NCBI GenBank assembly: GCA_020635675.1
Contig: JACJZJ010000004.1
Coordinates: 62,001 to 126,000, forward strand
DNA: 64,000 bases
Direction of reading: 5' to 3'
Source: Flavobacteriales bacterium
GTDB taxonomy: Bacteria; Bacteroidota; Bacteroidia; Flavobacteriales_F; PHOS-HE28
The notes under the pieces were generated by a model, which did not search any database, was not told where the DNA came from, and worked only from the letters and a program-made list of their open reading frames with translations. A program made the position numbers and the translations under genes. Numbering within the stretch: position 1 is the first letter of the stretch; the number at the start of each line of letters is the position of its first letter. Shown here in pieces: positions 18,501 through 26,587 of this stretch.

Positions 18501-21141
18501 CACCTACACCCTGACGGTCACCGGCACCAACGGCTGCACCAGCATGGCCACCGCCGTGGTGGATGAGGACACCGACCTGCCGGGCGCACAGGCCTCCGGC
18601 GGCACGATCACCTGCAACAACGCCTGTGTCACCCTGATGGGTTCGGGCAACGGCGCCTACAGCTGGAGCGGGCCGGGCAACTTCACCAGCGATCAGCAGG
18701 ACCCCACGGTCTGCACCGCGGGCACCTACACCCTGACGGTCACCGGCACCAACGGCTGCACCAGCATGGCCACCGCCGTGGTGGATGAGGACACCGACCT
18801 GCCGGGCGCACAGGCCTCCGGCGGCACGATCACCTGCAACAATGCCTGTGTCACCCTGATGGGTTCGGGCAACGGCGCCTACAGCTGGAGCGGGCCGGGC
18901 AACTTCACCAGCGATCAGCAGGACCCCACGGTCTGCGCTCCGGGCACCTACACCCTGACGGTCACCGGCACCAACGGCTGCACCAGCATGGCCACCGCCG
19001 TGGTGGATGAGGACACCGACCTGCCGGGCGCACAGGCCTCCGGCGGCACGATCACCTGCAACAACGCCTGTGTCACCCTGATGGGTTCGGGCAACGGCGC
19101 CTACAGCTGGAGCGGGCCGGGCAACTTCACCAGCGATCAGCAGGACCCCACGGTCTGCACCGCGGGCACCTACACCCTGACGGTCACCGGCACCAACGGC
19201 TGCACCAGCATGGCCACCGCCGTGGTGGATGAGGACACCGACCTGCCGGGCGCACAGGCCTCCGGCGGCACGATCACCTGCAACAATGCCTGTGTCACCC
19301 TGATGGGTTCGGGCAACGGCGCCTACAGCTGGAGCGGGCCGGGCAACTTCACCAGCGATCAGCAGGACCCCACGGTCTGCACCGCGGGCACCTACACCCT
19401 GACGGTCACCGGCACCAACGGCTGCACCAGCATGGCCACCGCCGTGGTGGATGAGGACACCGACCTGCCGGGCGCACAGGCCTCCGGCGGTACGATCACC
19501 TGCAACAACGCCTGTGTCACCCTGATGGGTTCGGGCAACGGCGCCTACAGCTGGAGCGGGCCGGGCAACTTCACCAGTGATCAGCAGGACCCCACGGTCT
19601 GCGCTCCGGGCACCTACACCCTGACGGTCACCGGCACCAACGGCTGCACCAGCATGGCCACCGCCGTGGTGGATGAGGACACCGACCTGCCGGGCGCACA
19701 GGCCTCCGGCGGCACGATCACCTGCAACAACGCCTGTGTCACCCTGATGGGTTCGGGCAACGGCGCCTACAGCTGGAGCGGGCCGGGCAACTTCACCAGC
19801 GATCAGCAGGACCCCACGGTCTGCACCGCGGGCACCTACACCCTGACGGTCACCGGCACCAACGGCTGCACCAGCATGGCCACCGCCGTGGTGGATGAGG
19901 ACACCGACCTGCCGAATGTGAACGCCACGGGCGGCGAGATCCAATGCGATGAGCAGCCTGTTCAATTGGACGGTTCTTCCACCAGCATCGGCGCCACCTT
20001 CTTCTGGAGCAGTCCGAACGGCTTCACGAGCGCTCTGGAGGACCCCTACGTCATCGACCCCGGATTCTACACCCTGACAGTATCGGGAATGAACGGCTGT
20101 TCGGCAAGCATGACCGTGGCGGTGACCCATGCGAATTGCAATGAGCCCTGCAAGCTCGAGATCTTCTGTCCGAACGACACGACCATCGCCTGCGGCGCAA
20201 GCGTGGACTATACGTCCGTGGGCGAGCCCTTCATCCCGACCAAGACCCAGGAGGAATGCCCGGGCATCGAGTTCATCACCTGGGACGACGTCTACAGTGG
20301 CACCTGCCCTATCGTCCTGTCGCGGACCTGGACCGTCGGGGACTTCGATGGACAAGTGGCCAGTTGTACCCAGGTGATCACCATGGTCGACACCGTGGCA
20401 CCGGTCCTGACCGATGTGCCCGCCGACATGCACGTGCAGTGCCTCTCTGACGTGCCGGAGGCGCCGAAAGTGAGCGTGGACGACTGCGGTTGGACCTGGG
20501 CCGTGGATGCGGACGAGACCCTGGCCGACGATGACCCCTGCCACACGGTGATCGTGCGCACCTGGTCCGTGACGGACTATTGCGGGAACACCACCACCGC
20601 TTCACAGACCATCACGGTCGAGGATACCGAAGCACCGATGTTCGACTGTGAGCCTGCGGAGATCACGGTGACCTGCGGCAAAGTGCCTGAGCCGGAGAAA
20701 TGCACGGCGACGGACAATTGCGCCGGCAAGGTGCCCGTGGAGTTCGAGGAGGAGAAATCCAGTGCGGACGTGGACGGCAATTGGGACCTGACCTGGACCT
20801 GGACCGCCACGGACGACTGCGGGAACACCGCCCAGGTGGTGCAGGTGGTGCATGTGCTGTGCGAGAAGGAACCGACCGCCGGTGTTGCGCTAAAGGCGAT
20901 GCCAGATCCGTTCGTCTTCGACACCGAGATCAGCTTCACGCCGGACCGGAACGACCGGGCCATGCTGGACGTGCTCGACCCCATGGGCCGACCGATGGCC
21001 CACCTGTTCGAAGGAACGGTGGAGGCCGGCCGTACCTACCGCATGCATTTCGACACGAAGAGCAACATGGTCGGGGTGTTCCTGGTGAGATTGCGCCTTG
21101 GGGACCACGACACGCTCATGCGCATCGTCCGTACCCATTGA
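12577..21141 (+). CDS. Giant T9SS-exported repeat protein (SBBP, SprB-like, 17 identical Ig/PKD-like repeats, HYR-like, sorting domain)
   Basis: This is a surface protein of about 2,854 residues. After a signal peptide (LVRALMAVVLLFASFTPLPAIA) comes a domain starting YFTENKGQFSDGVLFRAD, typical of Bacteroidota proteins that precede SBBP beta-propeller repeats. The propeller repeats (YIGGNGDDNPYAMEQGPDG, then ITGYTSSTNFP and relatives) cover about residues 280-760. Two SprB-type repeats follow (CNGDGDGSIMAMADGSAPFT near 888; CANQDGSITVIPSGGTTPYT near 963). Next are two diverged Ig/PKD-like units, 17 nearly identical 74-residue units (1184-2441) with four Cys each, one diverged unit, HYR-like Cys-rich domains (to ~2765) and a C-terminal T9SS-type sorting domain. 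The role is probably adhesion or gliding, by analogy with SprB. The start may instead be the ATG at 12550. Confidence 0.88.
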   Translation: MRHSPIPLSLVRALMAVVLLFASFTPLPAIAEGGEGPPPEHDGLDRGVDELLHRYAHQLYFTENKGQFSDGVLFRADFPLGQALATPEGMLVKAYDPDAVAEREAEGMRIEKEVQDGKPARPLRWQERGHGWMLHFVNASPLMHVESDGAHDDTFNYFLGAKEDHAQDVHNYREVWYKEVYANTDVRYYAAEDGALEYDIICRPGSEPREIQLELRGIEKLRVAEDGGLILPTSLGELKFPAPIVYQGDKEGERPVEARYVVRGNTVRFALGTYDRTRPLIIDPIALRWATWVNTNSTGDNHGHCIWVDPNDGAIYVVARVVGTTDNITVGAFDETANGNLEMIVGKYFEPANIGDSGTRVWQTYIGGNGDDNPYAMEQGPDGNLYITGYTSSTNFPLLGGPVFSGSSVDQQAQSGTDVFVLKINTIGNSIKAAVVGGNGSDDNFDVRLAANGDVFVCGSTNSTNLLTLNAGSGASNTNNGGTDVFLFRITQDLSSIVWMRNYGGSSADQASIMLYDAVSDDLFLGGNTSSTNFPTVNPRQSTRGGSSAGFLQRMSGSTAAITWSSYFSSSSGDDANLLCMSFNTDRSEIYFGGVTEGLNSANITTGSYDTSHNGSNDFYVARMGIDQTFIAGTYIGGSGNEVNMMGLNTDQNNDVFIFGYTGSTNFPTSSAPNVPLQTGNQGNNDKVFLKLEHDLSALLFSTYFGGSQDDYDPVGERGIKFSNCRIYTIVTSESNNLPLTQGALNTTKNSSSSIYEPGLVVWANPPDLLGNTINYTGTAICAGTTPGDIQGSLPSYVLPTIVRNNVASAYPSLGSATTYQWQISADSLNWTDIPGATSQDLSGSAIGPIFETTYIRRIIGGDACILAGAADQVVTVRIMSVTGTVTNVTCNGDGDGSIMAMADGSAPFTYQWSDNQTGQTATGLVPGTYSVTVTDANQCSATNSFDVSQPDALSGLFNVTNATCANQDGSITVIPSGGTTPYTYLWNTGSTGAMINGLGAGPYDVTITDAHQCMLNLQTQVGATGLPNVNAGVDGVIDCNSGPEIMLNGSSSTPGATFSWSGPGIVNGGGTPTPTVNSGGTYTLTVTDPQTQCQNSDVAEVSVNTTPPGASAGADLDLDCNTTSGDLNGTSPTQGVGFGWTGPNGFNSTDATINVSDAGIYLLTVTDPNNGCTSTDEAEVNVDTDLPGAQASGGTITCNNACVTLMGSGNGAYSWSGPGNFTSDQQDPTVCAPGTYTLTVTGTNGCTSMATAVVDEDTDLPGAQASGGTITCNNACVTLMGSGNGAYSWSGPGNFTSDQQDPTVCAPGTYTLTVTGTNGCTSMATAVVDEDTDLPGAQASGGTITCNNACVTLMGSGNGAYSWSGPGNFTSDQQDPTVCTAGTYTLTVTGTNGCTSMATAVVDEDTDLPGAQASGGTITCNNACVTLMGSGNGAYSWSGPGNFTSDQQDPTVCTAGTYTLTVTGTNGCTSMATAVVDEDTDLPGAQASGGTITCNNACVTLMGSGNGAYSWSGPGNFTSDQQDPTVCAPGTYTLTVTGTNGCTSMATAVVDEDTDLPGAQASGGTITCNNACVTLMGSGNGAYSWSGPGNFTSDQQDPTVCTAGTYTLTVTGTNGCTSMATAVVDEDTDLPGAQASGGTITCNNACVTLMGSGNGAYSWSGPGNFTSDQQDPTVCTAGTYTLTVTGTNGCTSMATAVVDEDTDLPGAQASGGTITCNNACVTLMGSGNGAYSWSGPGNFTSDQQDPTVCTAGTYTLTVTGTNGCTSMATAVVDEDTDLPGAQASGGTITCNNACVTLMGSGNGAYSWSGPGNFTSDQQDPTVCTAGTYTLTVTGTNGCTSMATAVVDEDTDLPGAQASGGTITCNNACVTLMGSGNGAYSWSGPGNFTSDQQDPTVCTAGTYTLTVTGTNGCTSMATAVVDEDTDLPGAQASGGTITCNNACVTLMGSGNGAYSWSGPGNFTSDQQDPTVCTAGTYTLTVTGTNGCTSMATAVVDEDTDLPGAQASGGTITCNNACVTLMGSGNGAYSWSGPGNFTSDQQDPTVCTAGTYTLTVTGTNGCTSMATAVVDEDTDLPGAQASGGTITCNNACVTLMGSGNGAYSWSGPGNFTSDQQDPTVCAPGTYTLTVTGTNGCTSMATAVVDEDTDLPGAQASGGTITCNNACVTLMGSGNGAYSWSGPGNFTSDQQDPTVCTAGTYTLTVTGTNGCTSMATAVVDEDTDLPGAQASGGTITCNNACVTLMGSGNGAYSWSGPGNFTSDQQDPTVCTAGTYTLTVTGTNGCTSMATAVVDEDTDLPGAQASGGTITCNNACVTLMGSGNGAYSWSGPGNFTSDQQDPTVCAPGTYTLTVTGTNGCTSMATAVVDEDTDLPGAQASGGTITCNNACVTLMGSGNGAYSWSGPGNFTSDQQDPTVCTAGTYTLTVTGTNGCTSMATAVVDEDTDLPNVNATGGEIQCDEQPVQLDGSSTSIGATFFWSSPNGFTSALEDPYVIDPGFYTLTVSGMNGCSASMTVAVTHANCNEPCKLEIFCPNDTTIACGASVDYTSVGEPFIPTKTQEECPGIEFITWDDVYSGTCPIVLSRTWTVGDFDGQVASCTQVITMVDTVAPVLTDVPADMHVQCLSDVPEAPKVSVDDCGWTWAVDADETLADDDPCHTVIVRTWSVTDYCGNTTTASQTITVEDTEAPMFDCEPAEITVTCGKVPEPEKCTATDNCAGKVPVEFEEEKSSADVDGNWDLTWTWTATDDCGNTAQVVQVVHVLCEKEPTAGVALKAMPDPFVFDTEISFTPDRNDRAMLDVLDPMGRPMAHLFEGTVEAGRTYRMHFDTKSNMVGVFLVRLRLGDHDTLMRIVRTH
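16126..19899 (+). repeat. Seventeen tandem 222-bp repeats inside the giant surface-protein gene
   Basis: The unit is exactly 222 bp (74 codons), beginning with the codons for DTDLPGAQASGG, and repeats 17 times without a frame break (3,774 bp). Copies differ at only a few positions: an A-P or T-A pair after VC, and synonymous ggc/ggt, aac/aat and agc/agt. Copies 1, 2, 5, 13 and 16 carry A-P; the rest carry T-A. Copies 5 and 16 share the same rare combination, as do 1 and 13. Diverged single copies flank both ends. Confidence 0.98.
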
Positions 21142-21164
21142 TCCCACAGCCGGACGATGATGAC

Positions 21165-21188
21165 GGGGGCCGCCCAACAGCGGCCCCC
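21165..21188 (+). terminator. Hairpin after the giant surface-protein gene
   Basis: A perfect 9-bp GC-rich stem (GGGGGCCGC at 21165-21173, GCGGCCCCC at 21180-21188) with a 6-base loop begins 23 bases after the stop. There is no T-run, so it may stabilise the 3' end or terminate weakly. Confidence 0.55.
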
Positions 21189-21193
21189 GCTCA

Positions 21194-21222
21194 TTGGTAC
21201 CATCCGCTGCGCGATACCTTCG
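21194..21222 (+). promoter_or_regulatory. Promoter of rarA
   Basis: TTG at 21194-21196 is followed, after an 18-base spacer, by TACCTTCG at 21215-21222, close to the Bacteroidota consensus TTG-N19-TAnnTTTG. The -7 element ends 5 bases before the rarA ATG, implying a leaderless or very short leader. Confidence 0.6.
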
Positions 21223-21227
21223 CCGCC

Positions 21228-22526
21228 ATGGACAGCGATGCACCGCTCGCCGAAAGGATGCGGCCTCACGCATTGGACGAAGTGGTCGGCCAGGAGCATC
21301 TGATCGGCCCGGACGGTGTGCTGCGCAAGGCCTTGGCGTCCGGAATGCTCCCGAGCATGATCCTCTGGGGGCCACCCGGGGTGGGCAAGACCACCCTTGC
21401 CCGACTGATCGCCGAACGAATGGGCCGTCCCTTTTTTACGCTCAGCGCGATCAACTCCGGTGTGAAGGACGTGCGTGAGGTGATCGAAAAGGCCAGCGGA
21501 CAGGGGCTCTTCTCGCGCAATGCCATCCTGTTCATCGATGAGATCCACCGATTCAGCAAGGCCCAGCAGGACAGCCTGCTCGGTGCTGTTGAGAAGGGGA
21601 CCGTGACGCTCATCGGTGCCACCACGGAGAACCCGGGGTTCGAGGTGATCGGAGCCCTCCTCTCCCGCTGCCAGGTCTATGTGCTGCATCCCCTGGACCA
21701 GGATCAGCTCCTCGATCTGCTTCGACGGGCCATGTCAAAGGATGATCTCCTGAAGAAGCAGCACATCGATCTTCGGGGAACAGGTGCTTTGCTCCGCGCA
21801 TCAGGTGGGGATGCGCGCCGACTTCTGAACACGTTCGAGCTTTGCGTAAAGGCCGCCGGCACGGGGGACATCGTCCTGACCGACGAGTTGGTGGAAGCGG
21901 TGGTACAGGGGCCAACGGCCCGCTACGATAAACAGGGTGACCAGCACTACGACATCATCTCCGCCTTCATCAAGAGCATCAGAGGCAGCGATCCGCAAGC
22001 CGCGGTCTATTGGCTGGCGCGCATGGTCGCCGGGGGCGAAGACCCCAAATTCATCGCCCGACGTCTGGTGATCCTGGCCAGTGAGGACATCGGCGCGGCC
22101 GACCCGAACGCATTGCTCCTGGCCACCACCACCATGCAGGCCGTGCAGATGGTCGGATGGCCTGAGGGGCGGATCATCCTGAGCCAATGCGCGATCCACC
22201 TGGCCTGTGCCCCCAAGAGCAACAGTGCCTACCTCGCGATCGGTGCTGCCCTCGGCGAGGTGGAGCGCAGTGGTGACCTGCCCGTACCCCTCCATCTGCG
22301 GAACGCACCGACCAAGCTCATGAAGGACCTCGGCCACGGAGCGGGATATGCCTACAGCCATGATGGTGAAGGGCATTTCGTGGCACAGGAATTCCTGCCG
22401 GAGGCGATCAGCGGAACGACCTTCTACCGACCGGCGAACAACGGGCGGGAAGAGGCGATCGACGAACGACTTCGAAAGATCTGGGGGGACAAGTACACTT
22501 CCGACGCGGATCGGACCGTCAAGTAG
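21228..22526 (+). CDS. rarA: Replication-associated recombination protein RarA (MgsA, AAA ATPase)
   Basis: This 432-residue AAA+ protein is related to clamp-loader subunits and to eukaryotic WRNIP1; it acts at stalled forks, where the E. coli protein binds SSB. Motifs are PLAERMRPHALDEVVGQEHL at the start, Walker A WGPPGVGKTTLARL, Walker B ILFIDEIHRFSKAQQD, sensor GATTENPGFEVIGALLSRC and the C-terminal tetramerisation region (DIGAADPNALLLA, WPEGRIILSQCAIHLA). Length is normal. The ATG at 21228 is chosen because it begins the conserved region and follows a good promoter. Its final 8 bases overlap the convergent membrane-protein gene. Confidence 0.95.
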   Translation: MDSDAPLAERMRPHALDEVVGQEHLIGPDGVLRKALASGMLPSMILWGPPGVGKTTLARLIAERMGRPFFTLSAINSGVKDVREVIEKASGQGLFSRNAILFIDEIHRFSKAQQDSLLGAVEKGTVTLIGATTENPGFEVIGALLSRCQVYVLHPLDQDQLLDLLRRAMSKDDLLKKQHIDLRGTGALLRASGGDARRLLNTFELCVKAAGTGDIVLTDELVEAVVQGPTARYDKQGDQHYDIISAFIKSIRGSDPQAAVYWLARMVAGGEDPKFIARRLVILASEDIGAADPNALLLATTTMQAVQMVGWPEGRIILSQCAIHLACAPKSNSAYLAIGAALGEVERSGDLPVPLHLRNAPTKLMKDLGHGAGYAYSHDGEGHFVAQEFLPEAISGTTFYRPANNGREEAIDERLRKIWGDKYTSDADRTVK

Positions 22527-22968
22527 CCCGTTCGGCCTCCAGGAAGCGCTTGTGCATGTCGTAGATCATCCCAAGGCTGACCATCAGGCCACCGAGCGCC
22601 TGTTCCACCATCTGCCAGACCACGTCCACGGCGATGTGCATCATGTCGTTCCCGATGGTGAACGACATTCCGAACACATAAACGAACAAATAGACAAGGA
22701 AGCCGATGATCGCGCCGACCAGCATGCTGGTGAACGGGAAGGCCTTCCGAAGGTCGATCCATTGGTGCTGCAAGGCCTGCTGAACGGCGATCGTGACCCC
22801 CATGCCGATGATCAGGTAGACCAGCCCGGCCAATGAGAAATACAACTCCAGCGGCACCTTGATCTCCTGCAGATCGTTCAGCGCGATCCCATGCCAGACA
22901 TAGGATAGTCCGAACATCACCACTGCGGAGAGCAGCCAGGGTACCAGGAAACCGCGTCTCCAGATCAT
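22519..22968 (-). CDS. Four-helix integral membrane protein, unknown function
   Basis: This 149-residue protein has four predicted transmembrane helices (about residues 8-27, 40-65, 78-105 and 110-135) and a short charged C-terminal tail (MHKRFLEAERAT). No catalytic or transport motif is recognised. It converges on rarA with an 8-base overlap and lies alone on the minus strand, divergent from the lipoprotein gene. Confidence 0.7.
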   Translation of the reverse strand: MIWRRGFLVPWLLSAVVMFGLSYVWHGIALNDLQEIKVPLELYFSLAGLVYLIIGMGVTIAVQQALQHQWIDLRKAFPFTSMLVGAIIGFLVYLFVYVFGMSFTIGNDMMHIAVDVVWQMVEQALGGLMVSLGMIYDMHKRFLEAERAT

Positions 22969-23046
22969 GACGGCAAGCGTGGATCCTGCGGGAATGAGCG
23001 ATGGAACATGTCGCCGAACATGGGCTTGGCTAAATTACACCCCTGC

Positions 23047-24660
23047 ATGAAGAACGTTAGGACCTGGTGGAGGGTTGCCTTGATCGCGGTCCCGATCACG
23101 CTGCTCTTTTCCACAGGATGCCGCAAGGAACCGGCGCATCCCCGGTGGGATATCGATCTGCTCGCCCCGCTGGTCACCACGTCCTTCACGATAAGAGACC
23201 TTCTCGCCGACTCCCTGCTCGATGTGGCCGGCGATGGTTCCCTGACCTTGCTTTACCGCAATGAGCTCTTCGGCATCCGGCTGGACACCCTGCTCGACCT
23301 CCCGGACACCTCCTTCAGCTACCGCTTCGGACTACCCTTCCCCGGCCCTCTCAACCTCCCCGCGGGGGCGACATTCTTCACCAACAACGAAACGACCGAA
23401 CTCGGGGTGGACGAGGTCCAGTTGCGGTTCCTGGACGTCCGGGAAGGCGCGCTCGATCTCGAGATCACGAGCATGGTGGCCAGCCCAACGATCGGCACGT
23501 TCACCATAGGTTCCGCCACGCTCAACGGCATGCCGCTCTCGGTCGAACGGAACGTTCCCGCGGGCACGCCCGGCGTGCCCACCACCGAGAGCGCTTCGAG
23601 CGACCTGTCCGGCTACCACTTCGACCTGCGCGGTCCGCAGTTGAACACCGTGAACACGCTGACCACGGCGCTCACCTTCAAACTGGACCCGAACGGCGGC
23701 GGAGCCACGCTCACCGACCAGGACAGTGTGATCGCCGTGGCCTACTACCGCGGGATCGTACCCGAATATGCGCTGGGATATTTCGGAGCACCGACCTACG
23801 ACGTGGGGCCGGACACGAGCAGGATCGATCTTTTCAACGACGTGATCTCCGGCATACTGGACCTGGACCAGGTGACGGCCACAATCACCTTGACCAACGG
23901 CATCGGCGTGGACGCGCGGATCGTCCTGCACGAACTGTCCGCCGCCAACACCCATACCGGGCAGGCCCTGACATTGCAACACGCGATCGTCGGTGGTCCG
24001 ATCAACCTGGACCGCGCGATCGATCTCGACGGGAGCTTCCAATCCAGCGTTCATCAGATCGTCCTCGACAACGGGAACAGCAACATCGACGCATTGGTCG
24101 AGCTTCTACCCGATCGGCTGGCCTACGCCCTTGATCTGGAGGTGAACCCCCTGGGCGACATCAGCAACGGCCATGACTTCCTCTACCATGACAGCGAACT
24201 GCATGTGGACCTGGACGTCTCGGTGCCGCTGCGGCTCATCACCACCGACCTGACGCTGCAGAGCATCGTGCGTCCCGACCTGCCCGGAACATCCGGAACG
24301 CACGGCCTGCAGCACGGCACGCTCCATCTTTTCGCAACGAACGGCTTCCCATTCACCGCAGCGATCCTGATGGACGTGATCGACCCCGATGGCAACGTCC
24401 TCACTTCGATACCTGTTGATGGTACAGTGGCCTCGGGACACGTTGGAAGCGACGGAACGGTGGACATGCGGACGGACTCGCACCTTCGTGCCGAGCTTAC
24501 CGATGCGCAGGTCGACCTGCTCTATGCCGACACGCGGTTGCGACTGCGGACGATCTTCAACACCAGTGACCAATCGCAGCACCTGCAATTGCTCGACTCC
24601 TACCGGCTCGACCTGCAGATCACCGCGGCCGCCAATTACATCGTGAACGGGGATGACTAG
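23047..24660 (+). CDS. Predicted lipoprotein paired with an outer-membrane protein
   Basis: This 537-residue protein begins with a lipoprotein signal (VALIAVPITLLFSTGC, Cys25). The mature part is a long run of beta-strand-like sequence rich in Asp, Leu and Thr without catalytic motifs (for example WDIDLLAPLVTTSFTIRDLL and DLEVNPLGDISNGHDFLYHD). No family could be named with confidence. Its stop overlaps the start of the next gene by 8 bases, so the two are translationally coupled. A lipoprotein followed by a beta-barrel gene is a frequent Bacteroidota arrangement, which suggests a joint envelope role. Confidence 0.75.
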   Translation: MKNVRTWWRVALIAVPITLLFSTGCRKEPAHPRWDIDLLAPLVTTSFTIRDLLADSLLDVAGDGSLTLLYRNELFGIRLDTLLDLPDTSFSYRFGLPFPGPLNLPAGATFFTNNETTELGVDEVQLRFLDVREGALDLEITSMVASPTIGTFTIGSATLNGMPLSVERNVPAGTPGVPTTESASSDLSGYHFDLRGPQLNTVNTLTTALTFKLDPNGGGATLTDQDSVIAVAYYRGIVPEYALGYFGAPTYDVGPDTSRIDLFNDVISGILDLDQVTATITLTNGIGVDARIVLHELSAANTHTGQALTLQHAIVGGPINLDRAIDLDGSFQSSVHQIVLDNGNSNIDALVELLPDRLAYALDLEVNPLGDISNGHDFLYHDSELHVDLDVSVPLRLITTDLTLQSIVRPDLPGTSGTHGLQHGTLHLFATNGFPFTAAILMDVIDPDGNVLTSIPVDGTVASGHVGSDGTVDMRTDSHLRAELTDAQVDLLYADTRLRLRTIFNTSDQSQHLQLLDSYRLDLQITAAANYIVNGDD

Positions 24661-25885
24661 GGTGGCGATCGGGTGTGTCGCCTCGTTGTGGGCCCTTCAT
24701 GTTCCAGCGCAACTCTTCCCCACGCCGGATACACTGACCCATGGGCAGGTCTTCGTCGAGGGCACCTATGTCACGGACGCCAACAGCATCTACAACGAAA
24801 TGCTCCAGGGGCTGACGGGGCGTGACTTCCTGGACCGTGACCTTCGGCAGCGCAGCAGTGATGCGCTTCGGCCGGTGAACCGACTGGGGCAGGAATTCGT
24901 TCTACGGCTCGGTGTCATCCTGGGGGACAGCCTTTTCCACCGGCCCGGATTACAGGCCATGGTCACCGTGTCCCACCAGGACCTTTTCGGCGTGCGGTTC
25001 ACCCCGGACGCATACGACCTCGCCTTCTTCGGCAACGCGAACTACGCCGGGACCACCGCGGACCTGGGAGGTTGTGCGTATCTCCAGCAACGCTTCCAGA
25101 CCCTGGGGCTGGGCCTCAACTGGGCTGCGGCCGGGAGTTGGCTGCAGCTGGAGTTCGTCAAGGGACAACAGATGGCGGGTGCGGACCTGGAGGAGGCCAC
25201 GCTTTTCACCGCCGACGACGGACGCGCACTGGACGCCACGGTACGGGGCACCTACCAATTCAGCGATACCAGCGGATCCCAAGGGATCGATGCGTTCCAT
25301 GGCGCAGGGGTCGCCCTCTCCTACCAATGGTCCTGGCGTTCCGATCGTGGACGGTGGAACCGCGGCCAGACCTTTCGCTTCCGGGTGGATGATATCGGCG
25401 TCATCTGGTGGAACGGCCGAAGTCGCCTGATCGAAAAGGACAGCACCTACAACTACAGGGGGATCCAGGTGGACAATATTTTCGATCTGGGCGACGTGGC
25501 CATCGGTGCGGAAGCGGTGCAGGACACCCTTGGCTTGAGGGGGGAGCAGCGCGCCTTCAGCACCTTGGTCGCCTACCGGGTCGGCATCGGGTACCGGGTC
25601 GACTTCGACAAGGGTTGGAATGCCCAATTGGACCTCTGGCAGCGGGCGCTACCCGGGTATGTCCCCCTGTTCGCACTACGCGCCGAAAAGCGGTTCGGCA
25701 AGCACTTCTCGCTCGGGCTCAGCGGGCAATATGGCGGATTCGGCGGCCTGCGCATGGGAGCGCATCTTGAACTTTCCGCCGGACGGTCCCTCCGGTTGCA
25801 GTTGGGATCCACCAACCTGTTCGGTCCGTTGTCGCCAACGGGACGTGGGGTCTCAGGCTACATGAACTCCGCCGTGCTCTTTTGA
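24653..25885 (+). CDS. Outer-membrane beta-barrel-like protein
   Basis: This 410-residue protein has a short signal peptide (VAIGCVASLWALHVPAQ) and an alternating polar/aromatic pattern of membrane beta-strands throughout (LRLGVILGDSLFHRPGLQA, YRVGIGYRVDFDKGWNAQLD, HFSLGLSGQYGGFGGLRMG), resembling the DUF5723-type barrels of Bacteroidota. It overlaps the preceding lipoprotein gene by 8 bases, and trmD starts 21 bases after it. The function is unknown; a complex with the lipoprotein is inferred from the coupling. Confidence 0.72.
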   Translation: MTRVAIGCVASLWALHVPAQLFPTPDTLTHGQVFVEGTYVTDANSIYNEMLQGLTGRDFLDRDLRQRSSDALRPVNRLGQEFVLRLGVILGDSLFHRPGLQAMVTVSHQDLFGVRFTPDAYDLAFFGNANYAGTTADLGGCAYLQQRFQTLGLGLNWAAAGSWLQLEFVKGQQMAGADLEEATLFTADDGRALDATVRGTYQFSDTSGSQGIDAFHGAGVALSYQWSWRSDRGRWNRGQTFRFRVDDIGVIWWNGRSRLIEKDSTYNYRGIQVDNIFDLGDVAIGAEAVQDTLGLRGEQRAFSTLVAYRVGIGYRVDFDKGWNAQLDLWQRALPGYVPLFALRAEKRFGKHFSLGLSGQYGGFGGLRMGAHLELSAGRSLRLQLGSTNLFGPLSPTGRGVSGYMNSAVLF

Positions 25886-25906
25886 AGCACCGATCTTCGT
25901 GCTGCG

Positions 25907-26587
25907 ATGCGCATCGACATCCTTACCGCCCTGCCCGCCCTGCTGGAGAGCTATTTCAACGACAGCATCCTGCTCCGGGCCCGGAAGAAGGGGTTGGCCG
26001 AGGTGCATCTGCACGATCTGCGTACTTGGAGCACGGACAAGCACGAACGGATCGATGACTACGCCTTTGGAGGAGGTGCGGGCATGGTGATGATGGTGGA
26101 GCCCATCCATCGGGCCGTCGTCCACTTGAAGGAGGAGCGGCCTTACGATGAGGTGATCTACATGAGCCCGGACGGCGATCTGCTCGATCAGCCTATGGCG
26201 AACCGGATGAGCACGCACACCAACCTGATGATCCTTGCCGGACATTACAAAGGAGTTGATGAACGAGTACGTGAACACCTGATATCCAAAGAAATATCCA
26301 TAGGTAATTTTGTGCTCAGCGGAGGCGAGCTCCCGGCCGCGGTCCTGAGCGATGCGCTGATCCGATTGATCCCGGGTGTGCTGAACGACGAGACCTCGGC
26401 GCTGAGCGATTCGTTCCAGGATGGGCTGCTTGCACCGCCCGTTTACACCCGCCCTTCGGAATACAACGGCTGGCAGGTTCCCGAGGTGCTCCAGAGCGGC
26501 CACGCCGCCCGGATCGCGGACTGGCGTCATCAACAGGCCGTGGAACGCACCCGGCAACGCCGTCCGGGGTTGTTGGACAAGGGGTGA
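25907..26587 (+). CDS. trmD: tRNA (guanine-N1-)-methyltransferase
   Basis: This 226-residue SPOUT-class enzyme uses S-adenosylmethionine to methylate G37 next to the anticodon, preventing frameshifts. Motifs are MRIDILTALPALLE at the start, DDYAFGGGAGMVMM (conserved glycine loop), LILAGHYKGVDERV-like ILAGHYKGVDERVRE and SIGNFVLSGGELPA, which form the trefoil knot. Length is normal. It is followed by rplS, the common trmD-rplS order. Bases about 26240-26320 are clearly more AT-rich than the rest of the gene. Confidence 0.97.
   Translation: MRIDILTALPALLESYFNDSILLRARKKGLAEVHLHDLRTWSTDKHERIDDYAFGGGAGMVMMVEPIHRAVVHLKEERPYDEVIYMSPDGDLLDQPMANRMSTHTNLMILAGHYKGVDERVREHLISKEISIGNFVLSGGELPAAVLSDALIRLIPGVLNDETSALSDSFQDGLLAPPVYTRPSEYNGWQVPEVLQSGHAARIADWRHQQAVERTRQRRPGLLDKG

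Noticed and set aside
16126..19899. CRISPR-like regular array
   Set aside because: The period is 222 bp with no variable spacers, and the units are coding and in frame.
15655..20544. A 1,629-codon open frame on the minus strand across the repeat array
   Set aside because: The repeat length is a multiple of three and GC-rich, so a stop-free antisense frame repeats with it. The sense frame has a signal peptide, known domains and a sorting tail; the antisense product is low-complexity Gly/Ala/Val sequence.
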